NCBI RefSeq assembly: GCF_030412965.1
Contig: NZ_JAUHJQ010000005.1
Span: 124,001 to 188,000 of the forward strand
Direction of reading: 5' to 3'
Length of the DNA: 64,000 bases
From: Nocardioides oceani
GTDB lineage: Bacteria; Actinomycetota; Actinomycetes; Propionibacteriales; Nocardioidaceae
Shown here piece after piece: positions 16,474 to 25,628 of this stretch (the stretch's first letter is position 1; each line of letters starts with the position of its first letter). A program made the position numbers and the translations under genes. The notes under the pieces are model-generated. The model did no database searches, was not told where the DNA came from, and saw only the letters and a list, made by a program, of their open reading frames with translations.

Positions 16474-17901
16474 TCAGAGGCCCTGCGGCCAGGCGCCGTT
16501 GGTCAGCCGGACGGCGAAGAAGCCGGCGTCGAAGTCGCTGAACCAGACCTGCTCGCGCTCACGGTCGAAGGCCGGCTTGGCCATCGCGTACCCGCCGGTC
16601 GGGGCCGGCTTGTTGTAGTAGGCGACCTGCCTGGGTCGGTAGGGGTCGGAGATGTCGAAGACGCGGAGCCCGGAGCCGATGTAGGAGCAGGCGGCGAGCT
16701 TCGGGTCCCGGAAGCGCGGGATGGCGCAGTAGTGCGCGGCGTACCCGCCGATGGGGCTCTTGGCCCCCGGGTCGTCCTGCTGCTCGCCGGCGCGGTTCTC
16801 GGTCAGGTGGACCGCCAGGCGCAGGGCCGAGACCTGGAACGGCTTCGTCGGGTCGTCGACGTTGAGGATCCGGGCGATGCCGGCGCTGTTCTCCGGCCGG
16901 TAGCTGAACGTGGGGTCGAGGGCGAGCTCGCTGAACTCGTCGACCATGAGCAGGTAGTCGTGCCCGTTGATGCGCATCGGCTCGGGCACCTGCGGGATGG
17001 CCACGTCGGGCCAGGTGTAGGTGGTGAGCAGCCGGGCCCGGGGGAACGGCTCGCGGGCCTGGATCGCGCTGACGTCGTAGACGCGCAGGCCGCCCTCGGT
17101 GAGCCGCTTGCTGTTCGGCATGCCGAGGTCGGCGACGTAGAGGGTGTGCCCGTCGGGCGAGGTGCGCACGCCGTGGGAGAGCACGCCGTTGATGGTGCTC
17201 AGCGGCCGCGGCGCGCGCGGGTCGGTGAGGTCGATCGCGGTGATGGTGAGGCCGACGAGCGCGCTGGCCCAGAAGGTCCGGCCGTCGGGGGAGAAGCCGG
17301 ACTCGTGGCCGAGGAAGCCCGCCGGGGTGGAGGAGAGCAGCCGCGGCTTGCGGCAGTCCTGCTTGACGTCGTACACGTCGAGGATGCCGGGGGCGGTGGT
17401 CAGCGTGCCCATCACCGCGACGAGCAGCCCCCGCTTCTCGTGGAGGTACAGCGACTCGTGCGGGGAGGCCATCGCCGGGCTGACCAGGGTGGTCGTGCGT
17501 CGGGGCCGGCGGGCGTCGGTCATGTCGACCACGGCGGTCCCGAGGCCCTCGAGGCCGGCCTCGAGCACGCCGAGGGGGAAGGACTTCGCGACGTCGTAGT
17601 AGGCGCAGACGTGCCCCGAGCGGTCCTCGTAGCGCTGGACCTTGAGCCCGCCGGTGCGGCCGAGGTGGCTCACCAGCCGGGTGTTGCAGGTGTAGCCGCG
17701 TGCGGCGCGGCCGGAGGCGACGTCCGCGGCCGGCACGCGTCCGTCGATGTCGGTCTCGGGGCGCGAGCCGGGGCCGCACTCGGGCGGCGCGAGCGCGGTC
17801 GCTGTGGACGCCGGTGCCTGGGCGTCGGCGCCGTTGAGGGCGGCGGTGCCGCCCACGGCCAGCACCGCGGCGAGCGCCGCCGCGGCGAGCCGGACGTTCA
17901 T
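16474..17901 (-). CDS. Secreted LVIVD-repeat-like beta-propeller protein
   Basis: A 475-residue exported protein: signal peptide (NVRLAAAALAAVLAVGG), then repeated blades of the type VVDMTDARRPRRTTTLVSPAM, ITAIDLTDPRAPRPLSTING and RVFDISDPYRPRQVAYYNKP. These match LVIVD repeats (beta-propeller, cell-surface or secreted). Conserved histidines occur in ASPHESLYL, FLGHESG and YAAHYCAIP. Its ATG overlaps the stop of the upstream CocE-type hydrolase gene (ATGA), so the two exported proteins are made together and may work together outside the cell. No enzymatic activity is evident. Confidence 0.8.
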   Translation of the reverse strand: MNVRLAAAALAAVLAVGGTAALNGADAQAPASTATALAPPECGPGSRPETDIDGRVPAADVASGRAARGYTCNTRLVSHLGRTGGLKVQRYEDRSGHVCAYYDVAKSFPLGVLEAGLEGLGTAVVDMTDARRPRRTTTLVSPAMASPHESLYLHEKRGLLVAVMGTLTTAPGILDVYDVKQDCRKPRLLSSTPAGFLGHESGFSPDGRTFWASALVGLTITAIDLTDPRAPRPLSTINGVLSHGVRTSPDGHTLYVADLGMPNSKRLTEGGLRVYDVSAIQAREPFPRARLLTTYTWPDVAIPQVPEPMRINGHDYLLMVDEFSELALDPTFSYRPENSAGIARILNVDDPTKPFQVSALRLAVHLTENRAGEQQDDPGAKSPIGGYAAHYCAIPRFRDPKLAACSYIGSGLRVFDISDPYRPRQVAYYNKPAPTGGYAMAKPAFDREREQVWFSDFDAGFFAVRLTNGAWPQGL

Positions 17902-19901
17902 CCCCGGCCGCCGGCGAGGAAGGGGATGGTGAGCCGGGAGGGGTGGTCCGCCGAGGCGTGCAGCGTGATCGGCGTCAGCGAGCCCGGGAGGTCGGGCAGC
18001 GTCGGCAGCAGGTGGGGCACGTCGAAGGCCTGGACGGCGATCCGGAGCCGGTGGCCCGGGCGGATCCTCGCCGCGGTCGGGAACACCTCGACGTCGACGG
18101 GGACGACCTTGCCGGGAGCGGGCGCGCGGGAGGCGCGGGTGAAGGGGTGGTACGGCTGGAGCACCTCGCCGTCGAGGAAGCGGGTGCGCCGGCGGTCGAG
18201 CGCCCGCTGCGCGAGCAGCTGCCAGCCGCCGCTGAGCCGGGTCACCCGCCCGGACGGTGAGACGTCGGAGATCGAGACCGACAGCATGCCGCCGCCGGTC
18301 GGGCTCGAGGCGTACAGCCGGGCGTTGACCGGGCCGGAGAACCGGACGGCGCGCGCCAGGGGTGCGGTCTCGTAGACGATGCCGGTGCGGTCGTTGAGGG
18401 CGTTGTCCTGGAAGCAGGGCAGCTGGCCGGCGAGCGTGGCCGGGATGCCGGCCGTCCACTGGCTGGCCGAGCGGGTGCACAGCCCCGAGACCGGCAGCGG
18501 CAGCACGGTGGCGGTGCCCGGGGCCGGCGTACCGGTGGTCAGCACGCCGTGGCGCGCGCCGGTCGTCGCGGCGCCGGAGAGCCGGTAGCTGCGGGCGGAG
18601 GCGTCGCGGCTGATCCACTCGCGCTGGGTGCGCCAGGTGCCGGAGCCGTTCTCGTAGACGTTGACCGGCGCGATCCGCCCGAGCTTCGAGTCCTGTGCGT
18701 CGCGCAGCCACCGGTCGAACCACCGCAGCTGGAGCTCGGAGAGGTCGCCGTGGCCGACCTGGTCGATGTCGGTGCCCATGGAGCCCTCGAGGTGGTTCCA
18801 CGGCCCGACGACCAGCCGGGTCGGCACACCGCGCTCCTGGAGCGCCTCGAAGAGCAGCGGCGTGCCGCGCTGGAAGAGGTCCTGCTGGCCACCGACGAGG
18901 AAGGTCGGCACGTCGACCTCGTCGATCACCTCCAGCGGCGACCGGGTCCGGTAGAAGGGGCCGTCGTGCGCGGCGTCGCCGCCCAGGACGGCGTCGAGCA
19001 GCAGCGGCGCGGTGAAGGTCGCGGCGCCGAAGACGTGGGAGAGCAGCGCCTCGATCCCGGACGCCGGGTCGGTGGCGGTCACCGCCGGCGGGATGACGCC
19101 GGTCGTGGTGACCAGGCCCATCCACAGCGGGATGAAGCCCACGTCGACCTGGCCGCCGGACGCCACGACGTCGCGGTAGACGTCGCCGGCGGGCACCTGC
19201 GGGAAGATCGCCTGCAGGCCCTTCGGGTGGAGGGCGGCGGTGAAGAGCTGGTTGATGCCCATGTACGACGGGCCGCGCATGCCGACCCGGCCGTTGCTCC
19301 ACGACCGGGCCCGCGAGGCCGCCCACTCGACGACCTCCTTGCCGTCGAGCTGCTCGCGCTCCCCGAAGGCGTCCCAGGTGCCCTCGGAGCTGCCGGTGCC
19401 TCGGGCGTCGACGTTGAGCGAGGCGTACCCGCGGCGCACGAGGTAGTCCCCACCGCCCAGCGCCGCGCCGACGGCCGACTTGTTGTACGCCGTGATCGTG
19501 ACCAGCACCGGGAACCGGCCCGCCGCGGGCTCGCCGTCGGCGCCGGCCGGCAGCTCGAGGTCGCCGCGGAGCACGGTGCCGTCGGACATCGGGATCGCGA
19601 GGTCGGTCTGCTTCACCGAGCCGGGGTACGTCGCCGGGCGGGCCGTCCACCCGTCCCGCACCGGAGCGCGGCCGGCCGGGTCGGTGGCGACCGACGCCTG
19701 CCCCGGGCCGGGCGCGGCTGTCGAGGTCGCCGTCGCGGTCGCCGGCGCCGCGGTCGCCGTGGTGATCGCGGTCGAGGCGGCCAGGGCCACGCCGGCGACC
19801 AGGCTGACGAGGCGGCCGTTCGGGCCGGTCAGGCGGCGGGTCAGGCGGCCGCGGGTCAGGCGGCGAGAGGTGCTGGACGGGCGGCGGGCCGGGTGCTGCA
19901 C
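17898..19901 (-). CDS. Secreted CocE/NonD (X-Pro dipeptidyl-peptidase-like) hydrolase
   Basis: A 667-residue exported alpha/beta hydrolase. A long basic N-terminus leads into a hydrophobic signal segment and an Ala/Thr linker (to about 75). Catalytic Ser212 is in GMRGPSYMG, Asp341 in VGGQQDLF, and His370 in GPWNHLEG. The C-terminal jelly-roll domain (about 440-667) is the family's PepX_C domain. Such enzymes cleave acyl-prolyl peptides, cocaine-type esters or beta-lactam esters; the substrate here is unknown. First gene of a coupled pair with the LVIVD protein. Confidence 0.85.
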   Translation of the reverse strand: MQHPARRPSSTSRRLTRGRLTRRLTGPNGRLVSLVAGVALAASTAITTATAAPATATATSTAAPGPGQASVATDPAGRAPVRDGWTARPATYPGSVKQTDLAIPMSDGTVLRGDLELPAGADGEPAAGRFPVLVTITAYNKSAVGAALGGGDYLVRRGYASLNVDARGTGSSEGTWDAFGEREQLDGKEVVEWAASRARSWSNGRVGMRGPSYMGINQLFTAALHPKGLQAIFPQVPAGDVYRDVVASGGQVDVGFIPLWMGLVTTTGVIPPAVTATDPASGIEALLSHVFGAATFTAPLLLDAVLGGDAAHDGPFYRTRSPLEVIDEVDVPTFLVGGQQDLFQRGTPLLFEALQERGVPTRLVVGPWNHLEGSMGTDIDQVGHGDLSELQLRWFDRWLRDAQDSKLGRIAPVNVYENGSGTWRTQREWISRDASARSYRLSGAATTGARHGVLTTGTPAPGTATVLPLPVSGLCTRSASQWTAGIPATLAGQLPCFQDNALNDRTGIVYETAPLARAVRFSGPVNARLYASSPTGGGMLSVSISDVSPSGRVTRLSGGWQLLAQRALDRRRTRFLDGEVLQPYHPFTRASRAPAPGKVVPVDVEVFPTAARIRPGHRLRIAVQAFDVPHLLPTLPDLPGSLTPITLHASADHPSRLTIPFLAGGRG

Positions 19902-19997
19902 GGGAGGTCCTCGCGGTCGGTGACGACGGTCACCGGCTCAACGGGCGAGCCGCGGAGGCGTTACCCCGTCGTCCACGGGGTGGGCAGGCGGCGTCCC

Positions 19998-21128
19998 TCA
20001 GCGCCGGACGCCGAGCGGTCCCCGCGGCACGACCACGCCGAGCACGCCGTCGACCACGTCGGTGACGCCGTCGACGACGTCCTCGACGGCACCCGTCACG
20101 GGGGCGAGCGCGTCGCCGGTGGTGGTGTCGAGGACCTCGACCGCCTCCTCGACGACCGGGTCCAGGAGGGCGGAGGTCGGCCCGGGGGACTCGCGGGGCG
20201 GGGTCGCGGGGCCAGGACCCGGGCCGGGCGCGGGGCCGGCCCCGGGTTCGCTCGGCGGGGTGCCCGGACCCCCACCGGGGTCACCGGCCGGGTCCGCGGC
20301 GCCCGCGGGCGGATCGGCGGGGGACGGGGCCGCGGACGGGGTGAGGACCACGCCGGCGACCGGGGCGGTCGGGGAGGGGCCGTCGTCCGGTACGGGAGCG
20401 GGCTCGGCCTCCGCTGCCGGGGACTCCCGGTCGCGGTCCGGGCCGAGGAACGGCACGACGTCCGAGAGCGGTCCGGTGCCGACCTGGACGGCCAGCAGCG
20501 CGACGACGCCCGCCGCCACGATGGCGAGGGCGCCGGCCGGCTCGAGGAGGCGGTCCCGCCAGGTGGTGCGTGACGGCGCTGCGGCGACGTGGGCCGCGAC
20601 GGGGGCGACGACGGGCGGCGCGACCCGGGTGGCCGGGGGCACGACCGGGGGCACGACCGGGGGCACGACCGGGGGCACGACCGGGGGCACGACCGGGGAC
20701 ACGACCGGGGGCACGACGGCGGGGGTCGCGGCGGGGGCCACGGCGGGGGTCGCGGTGGGCGCGGGGACGGCGGCGAGCGCGTCGTCCACCGCGGCGAGCA
20801 GCGCCGCCTCGAGGGCGGGGTCCCGGTGGTCGGGGTGGAGGAGGACCCGTCGTGCTCCGCGCGGACCGGCCGACGCGGCGACGTACCCCACGACGCGGCG
20901 GACGCCGTCCTCCTCGAGCACGGCGACGCCCGCCCACGCGGGCCGCTCGCGCTGCAGCCACTGGGCGGCACGCACCGACCCGGCGGCCACGTCGGGGGCG
21001 ACCGAGGGATCCTCGGCGACGACCGCCTCGACCAGCCGGGCGACCAGCCCGCGGTCGGCCGGGCGCGCCGCCTCGACCCGCGGGAGGGGTCCCGGGCGTG
21101 CGGCGCTGGGGTCGGGAGTAGCTGCCAT
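19998..21128 (-). CDS. Membrane protein with GNAT-like N-terminus and PVVP repeat linker
   Basis: A 376-residue protein of unknown function. Residues 15-125 read like a degraded GNAT acetyltransferase fold (ARPADRGLVARLVEAVV, then VVGYVAAS, then LHPDHRDPALEAALLAAV). About 126-185 is a Pro/Val/Ala linker with tandem PVVP units. One membrane helix follows (ALAIVAAGVVALLAVQVG). The outside part is very rich in Pro, Gly and Ser and ends with a Val/Asp-rich helical stretch. The acetyltransferase assignment is weak because the pyrophosphate-binding loop is not recognisable. No ribosome site is obvious before ATG 21128. Confidence 0.6.
   Translation of the reverse strand: MAATPDPSAARPGPLPRVEAARPADRGLVARLVEAVVAEDPSVAPDVAAGSVRAAQWLQRERPAWAGVAVLEEDGVRRVVGYVAASAGPRGARRVLLHPDHRDPALEAALLAAVDDALAAVPAPTATPAVAPAATPAVVPPVVSPVVPPVVPPVVPPVVPPVVPPATRVAPPVVAPVAAHVAAAPSRTTWRDRLLEPAGALAIVAAGVVALLAVQVGTGPLSDVVPFLGPDRDRESPAAEAEPAPVPDDGPSPTAPVAGVVLTPSAAPSPADPPAGAADPAGDPGGGPGTPPSEPGAGPAPGPGPGPATPPRESPGPTSALLDPVVEEAVEVLDTTTGDALAPVTGAVEDVVDGVTDVVDGVLGVVVPRGPLGVRR
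20641..20712. repeat. 12-base tandem repeat inside a coding region
   Basis: Six copies of ACGACCGGGGGC (one with GGGGAC) stand head to tail at 20641-20712, degrading into related units on both sides. In the minus-strand gene they encode the Pro-Val-Val-Pro linker. Unit length is a multiple of three, so copy-number changes would lengthen or shorten the linker in frame. Confidence 0.85.
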
Positions 21129-21218
21129 GACGAGACCATGATGGCCGCGCCGGGCGGGCCGCGGGGCCGGAACACGGTGCGCGGACGGCGCGCACTGGTC
21201 CGGCCCCCGCCGGTGGCG

Positions 21219-22565
21219 TCAGTCGAGGACCTCCACGAGGTGCTCGGTCATCCCCTTGCCGCCGTTGACGGGCGTGTTGAACAGCACCTGCCCGTCGGTC
21301 GTCGAGCCGTCGGTGCCCCAGGAGGACACCCGGTCGCTGAGCCGCAGGAACCGGCCCGAGCCGAGGTCGTAGACGTAGGTGCCGCTGGCCGAGCGGTCGT
21401 AGGAGGTCACCGCGACGAGGCCGTCGCCGTGGCGCGTGGCCAGGCGACCGTCCAGGGAGTCGCCCTGGATGGTGACGACCTGCTCGCCGTCGGTGCCGAC
21501 CACCTGCACGCGGTCGTCGCGGACGTCGTCGTAGTCACCGCAGTACTGACCGAGCACGACGTGCTCGGCGGTCGCGCCGAAGGAGAGCAGGTTGCACCGC
21601 TCGCCGGAAGCCGGGTCGAAGGACCGCTCCTGCCCGCTCCCGAGGTCGCGGACGTGCACCCGTCCCGCGTCGCCGTTCGTCCGGTCGGTCCACACCAAGG
21701 TGTCCTCGGTGAAGGCGATCGAGCCGACGCTCAACTGCTCGTCGCGCACGTCGAAGGGGTTGGCCAGGGACGCCGACCACAACCGGTAGGTGTCGCCCTC
21801 GGCGTCGGAGTCGTCGGCCTCGCCGCCCTCCATCGGCCAGCCGCCCTCCGGGACCTCGCCCACCGTCGCGGGGACGGGCACGTAGAGCCGGCCGTCGGGG
21901 CCGAGGGCCGTGGCGAAGGGGCTGTTGGCAGCCGGCAGGTCGGGCCAGGAGACCGTGCTCCAATCCCGGGTCAGCCGGTCGAAGACGTGCGCCTCCAGCG
22001 TCACCTCCAGTCCGGACCCGGGGGCCGGCGCGACCAGCACCAACCGGTCCTCGCCCAGCCCGACGACGTCGGCCTGCTCGCGGAGCCCGAGGTCGGGGAG
22101 CCAGTCCTCCTCGCCGGTCGCGGGGTCGACCAGCGCGTACCGCGCCTCCGGCCGGTCGAGCCGGGGCCCGTCGCGCAGCAGGAGCAGCCCGTCGTCGGTG
22201 ACGCCCTCCCAGGAGCGCCCGTTGTCGGCGTCGAGGTCGTCGTTGGTGTGCTCGGCGAGCTGCCGCACGTCGCGGCCCTCGACGGCCGCCTCGGCCGCGC
22301 CGAGCCCGAGGGTGGGTGCGTCGGGCTCGGGCACTCCGGCGGTGGCCAGGTCGGCCGGGGCCGCGTCGTCAGAGACCAGGCCGAGGGGCGCGCCGACCGA
22401 GAGCGCGACGGCTGCCGCGGTGCCCGCGGCCGCGGCGGCCAGGGCGCCCGCCCGCCGGCGACGTACCCGGCGGCGGCCGGCCGCGACCAGCGTCGCGAGG
22501 TCGAGGCTGTCGTGCGGTGGGTGGGCGGCGCGCTCGTGGAGGGCGTCGCGGAGGTCGTTCACCAT
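21219..22565 (-). CDS. Membrane-anchored protein coupled to an ECF sigma factor
   Basis: A 448-residue protein: about 38 cytoplasmic residues with a basic stretch (GRRRVRRRR), one membrane helix (about 40-65), then a large outside domain. The outer domain repeats short strands such as YALVDPATGEEDWLP and HVRDLGSGQERSFDP, suggesting a beta-propeller-like fold. It starts inside the SigE-family sigma gene (7-base overlap), the position usually held by an anti-sigma factor or sensor in this sigma class. The N-terminus shows no classical zinc anti-sigma HxxxCxxC motif. Role as a regulator is inferred from coupling only. Confidence 0.7.
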   Translation of the reverse strand: MVNDLRDALHERAAHPPHDSLDLATLVAAGRRRVRRRRAGALAAAAAGTAAAVALSVGAPLGLVSDDAAPADLATAGVPEPDAPTLGLGAAEAAVEGRDVRQLAEHTNDDLDADNGRSWEGVTDDGLLLLRDGPRLDRPEARYALVDPATGEEDWLPDLGLREQADVVGLGEDRLVLVAPAPGSGLEVTLEAHVFDRLTRDWSTVSWPDLPAANSPFATALGPDGRLYVPVPATVGEVPEGGWPMEGGEADDSDAEGDTYRLWSASLANPFDVRDEQLSVGSIAFTEDTLVWTDRTNGDAGRVHVRDLGSGQERSFDPASGERCNLLSFGATAEHVVLGQYCGDYDDVRDDRVQVVGTDGEQVVTIQGDSLDGRLATRHGDGLVAVTSYDRSASGTYVYDLGSGRFLRLSDRVSSWGTDGSTTDGQVLFNTPVNGGKGMTEHLVEVLD

Positions 22566-23092
22566 GGCTGTGCTCCTTCGGGGACGAGGTCGCCGATCGG
22601 CGAGCCCTGCAGTGCGGACCGGAGCGAGGCGAGCGCGCGGGACGTCTGGCTCTTGACGGTGCCCTCGGTGCAGCCGAGGACGGCGGCGGTGTCCTCGACG
22701 CTCAGGTCCTCGACGAACCGCAGCACGACGCAGGCGCGCTGCCGCGGCGCGAGGGCCAACAGCGAGGTCATCAGCGCGTCCCGGACGACGACGCCCTCGG
22801 CGAGGTCCCCGGTCGGCCCGGTGACGGGCCGGTCGGGGTGGTGCTCGGTGGGGACCTCCCTGCTCGACCGGCGCCGCGCGTGGTCGAGCGCCGCGCTGAC
22901 GACGGCGCGCCGGGCGTAGGCGTGCTCCCGGCCGGCCCGGGTCAGGCTGGGCCAGGCGACGTACACCCGGATCAGCCCCTCCTGCACGTGGTCGGACGCG
23001 AGCTCCCAGTCGCCGCAGATGAGGTACGCCGTGCGGCGCAGCCGCGCGCGTGCCCCCTCCGCGAACTCCACGAAGGACGCCTCGTCACGCAT
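22559..23092 (-). CDS. SigE-family (ECF) RNA polymerase sigma factor
   Basis: A 177-residue ECF sigma factor. Region 2: LRRTAYLICGDWELASDHVQEGLIRVYVAWPSL and REHAYARRAVVSAALDHARRR. Region 4: LLALAPRQRACVVLRFVEDLSVEDTAAVLGCTEGTVKSQTSRALASLR. The sequence is typical of the actinobacterial SigE-family group encoded beside one-pass membrane proteins. ATG at 23092. It overlaps the downstream membrane-protein gene by 7 bases, so both are coupled. Confidence 0.9.
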   Translation of the reverse strand: MRDEASFVEFAEGARARLRRTAYLICGDWELASDHVQEGLIRVYVAWPSLTRAGREHAYARRAVVSAALDHARRRSSREVPTEHHPDRPVTGPTGDLAEGVVVRDALMTSLLALAPRQRACVVLRFVEDLSVEDTAAVLGCTEGTVKSQTSRALASLRSALQGSPIGDLVPEGAQPW

Positions 23093-23156
23093 CGGTCTGG
23101 TGCTCCATGTCCTAGGAACGTGGTGGACCGCCGCCGGGGTTGCACCGGCGCCGGGA

Positions 23157-23912
23157 TCACCTGCCGGGCGGGCCTGTCGCGAGCACGTCGAGGTCGCGCA
23201 CGGCGTACCGGTGGTGCTCCCACTCCTCGTTCAGCACCACGTGCAGGCAGCGGAGCGTGGAGACCTCCGTGCCGGGACCCCACGGGTGCCGGCGGGGCAC
23301 GCGCAGGTCGTCGGCGGTGACGGTCGCGAGCAGGTCGCGCACCATCGCCACCCGGCCGGCGCGCGCCTCGAGCACCTCCGCCCAGGAGGGGGTGCGGGTG
23401 GTGAAGAGGGACGTGTCGTGACCGTCGTCGGCGTACTCCGCGTTCGGCACGCCCAGCGGGTGCTGGGCCTCGGCGAACCCGAGACCCAGGATGCCGCGGC
23501 GCAGCCAGGTGTCGGTGGCCATCACCAGGTGGCGCAGCGTCTGCGCGAAGGACCACTCGCCGTCGACCGACTCCTCGACGCTGCCCGGCGGCAGCGACTC
23601 GGCCCGCGCGACCGTGCGGGCCCAGGTCTCCTCGACCGCCGCCCAGGCGGCGCGGAGCCCGTCGGGGTCGGTCGCCCGGCGCAGCGAGCGGCCGGGGAAG
23701 CGGCGGTCGAGCTCGGCCTCGACGAGTGGCGCCACGTCGACGCCGTTGACGAGCAGCGACCCGCCGTCCTCGCCGAGCCAGGGCGCGTCGACGTCGGCGC
23801 CCTGGACGTCGACCCCGCGCATCACCGCGCCCGAGAGGTCGGTGCGGACGAATCGCGCGCCCCGCAGGTCGGCGTCCACGAACGATGCGGGCGGCTGCTC
23901 CTGGCCGGTCAC
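23157..23912 (-). CDS. DinB-family protein with N-terminal pentapeptide repeats
   Basis: A 251-residue protein combining a short run of A(D/N)LxG-type pentapeptides (FVDADLRGARFVRTDLSGAV, about 11-40) with a DinB_2 four-helix domain (about 85-240). The latter contains GEWSFAQTLRHLVMATDTWL and the metal-type His in CLHVVLNEEWEHHRYAVRDLD. DinB relatives include mycothiol- and bacillithiol-dependent transferases, but the function of this pentapeptide/DinB combination is unknown. It is divergent from the ABC-F gene with only 32 bases between starts. Confidence 0.8.
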   Translation of the reverse strand: MTGQEQPPASFVDADLRGARFVRTDLSGAVMRGVDVQGADVDAPWLGEDGGSLLVNGVDVAPLVEAELDRRFPGRSLRRATDPDGLRAAWAAVEETWARTVARAESLPPGSVEESVDGEWSFAQTLRHLVMATDTWLRRGILGLGFAEAQHPLGVPNAEYADDGHDTSLFTTRTPSWAEVLEARAGRVAMVRDLLATVTADDLRVPRRHPWGPGTEVSTLRCLHVVLNEEWEHHRYAVRDLDVLATGPPGR

Positions 23913-23944
23913 GGGTCGACCCTGCCACGGACTACGCTCGCGCG

Positions 23945-25621
23945 GTGAGCGCCACCCTCGTCGCCAAGGACCTCGCCGGCGGGCACGGCCACCGCGTGCT
24001 GTTCGAGGGGCTCGACCTCACGGTCGCCCCGGGCGACGTCGTCGGCGTCGTCGGCGCGAACGGCGCCGGCAAGTCCACGCTGCTGCGGGTGCTCGCGGGC
24101 GCCGACGCCCCGATGGGCGGGACGGTGCGCACCGCGCCCGGCGACGCGTTCGTCGGCTGGTTGCCCCAGGAGCACGAGCGGGTGCCGGGGGAGACCGTCG
24201 GGCAGTACGTCGCCCGGCGCACCGGCGCCGCCGAGGCCACCACCGCCATGGAGGAGACCGCCGCGGCGCTCGGCTCGGGGGAGCCCGGCGCCGACGACGC
24301 GTACGCCGCGGCGTTCGACCGTTGGATGGCCAGCGGCGCCGCCGACCTCGACGACCGCGTCGGCCCGGTCCTCGCCGACCTCGCGGCCGACGTCGGGGCC
24401 GACGCACTGATGACGTCGCTCTCCGGCGGCCAGGCGGCCCGGGTCGCCCTCGCGGCGCTCCTGCTCAGCCGCTTCGACGTGGTGCTGCTCGACGAGCCGA
24501 CCAACGACCTCGACCTCGACGGGCTGGCCCGGCTGGAGGAGTTCGTGCAGGGCCTGCGCGCGGGGGTGGTGCTGGTCTCGCACGACCGCGAGTTCCTGGC
24601 GCGCTGCGTGACCCGGATCGTCGAGCTCGACCTCGCCCAGCACCAGGTGACGGTCTACGACGGCGGCTACGACGCCTTCCTGGAGGAGCGGGCGGTGCGC
24701 CGGCGCCACGCCCGCGAGGCCTACGAGCAGTACGCCGACACCCGAGCCGACCTCGTCGCCCGCGCCCGCACGCAGCGGGAGTGGAGCTCCCAGGGCGTCC
24801 GCAACGCCATGAAGAAGAGCCCGGACAACGACAAGATCCGGCGCCGCGCGCAGTCGGAGTCCTCGGAGAAGCAGGCCCAGAAGGTCCGGCAGATGGAGTC
24901 GCGTATCGCGCGCCTGGAGGAGGTCGAGGAGCCGCGCAAGGAGTGGGTGCTGCAGTTCGACATCGCCGCGGCGCCTCGGTCGAGCTCGGTCGTCGCCGTG
25001 CTCAACGGCGCCACCCGCCGGCTCGGCCACTTCGAGCTCGGGCCGGTCACCGTGCAGGTCGATGCCGGCGACCGGATCGGGATCACCGGGCCCAACGGCG
25101 CGGGCAAGACCACGCTGCTGCACCTGCTGCTCGGCCGCACCACCCCCGACACCGGCTCGGCGTCGCTCGGCGCGTCGGTCGCGGTCGGCACCATCGACCA
25201 GGCCCGCACCGGCCTGCCGGAGGACCTGCCGCTGGGCGACGCCTTCGAGGCGGTCGTCCCGGAGCTCAACCAGGCCGAGGTGCGCACGCTGCTGGCGAAG
25301 TTCGGCCTCAAGGCCGACCAGGTCGCCAGCCTGGTCTCGCGGCTCTCGCCGGGGGAGCGCACCCGCGCCGCGATGGCGCTCCTGCAGGCGCGCGGGGTCA
25401 ACCTGCTCGTCCTCGACGAGCCGACCAACCACCTCGACCTGCCGGCGATCGAGCAGCTGGAGCAGGCGCTGGACTCCTACGACGGTGCGCTGCTGCTCGT
25501 CTCCCACGACCGCCGGCTGCTCGCCGGCGTCCGGCTCGACCAGCGCTGGCACGTCGAGGCCGGACGCGTGGAGACGACGCACGTCCCGGCCGGGGAAGGC
25601 ACGCGCGGCGCGGACCGTTGA
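23945..25621 (+). CDS. ABC-F family ATPase
   Basis: A 558-residue soluble protein with two nucleotide-binding domains and no membrane segment. Walker A GANGAGKST at 37-45 and GPNGAGKTT at 382-390; signatures LSGGQAARVA and LSPGERTRAA; Walker B LLDEPTNDLDLD and VLDEPTNHLDLP. The inter-domain linker (about 245-340) is charged and helical, as in ribosome-acting ABC-F translation factors and antibiotic-resistance proteins. GTG at 23945 is 6 bases after TACGCT (23933-23938), a leaderless arrangement. Whether it protects ribosomes from an antibiotic or is housekeeping cannot be told. Confidence 0.9.
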   Translation: MSATLVAKDLAGGHGHRVLFEGLDLTVAPGDVVGVVGANGAGKSTLLRVLAGADAPMGGTVRTAPGDAFVGWLPQEHERVPGETVGQYVARRTGAAEATTAMEETAAALGSGEPGADDAYAAAFDRWMASGAADLDDRVGPVLADLAADVGADALMTSLSGGQAARVALAALLLSRFDVVLLDEPTNDLDLDGLARLEEFVQGLRAGVVLVSHDREFLARCVTRIVELDLAQHQVTVYDGGYDAFLEERAVRRRHAREAYEQYADTRADLVARARTQREWSSQGVRNAMKKSPDNDKIRRRAQSESSEKQAQKVRQMESRIARLEEVEEPRKEWVLQFDIAAAPRSSSVVAVLNGATRRLGHFELGPVTVQVDAGDRIGITGPNGAGKTTLLHLLLGRTTPDTGSASLGASVAVGTIDQARTGLPEDLPLGDAFEAVVPELNQAEVRTLLAKFGLKADQVASLVSRLSPGERTRAAMALLQARGVNLLVLDEPTNHLDLPAIEQLEQALDSYDGALLLVSHDRRLLAGVRLDQRWHVEAGRVETTHVPAGEGTRGADR

Positions 25622-25628
25622 GCCAGGC

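Noticed and set aside
20641-20712. CRISPR-like repeat array
   Set aside because: Units are 12 bases without spacers and lie in a coding frame; it is a tandem repeat encoding PVVP.
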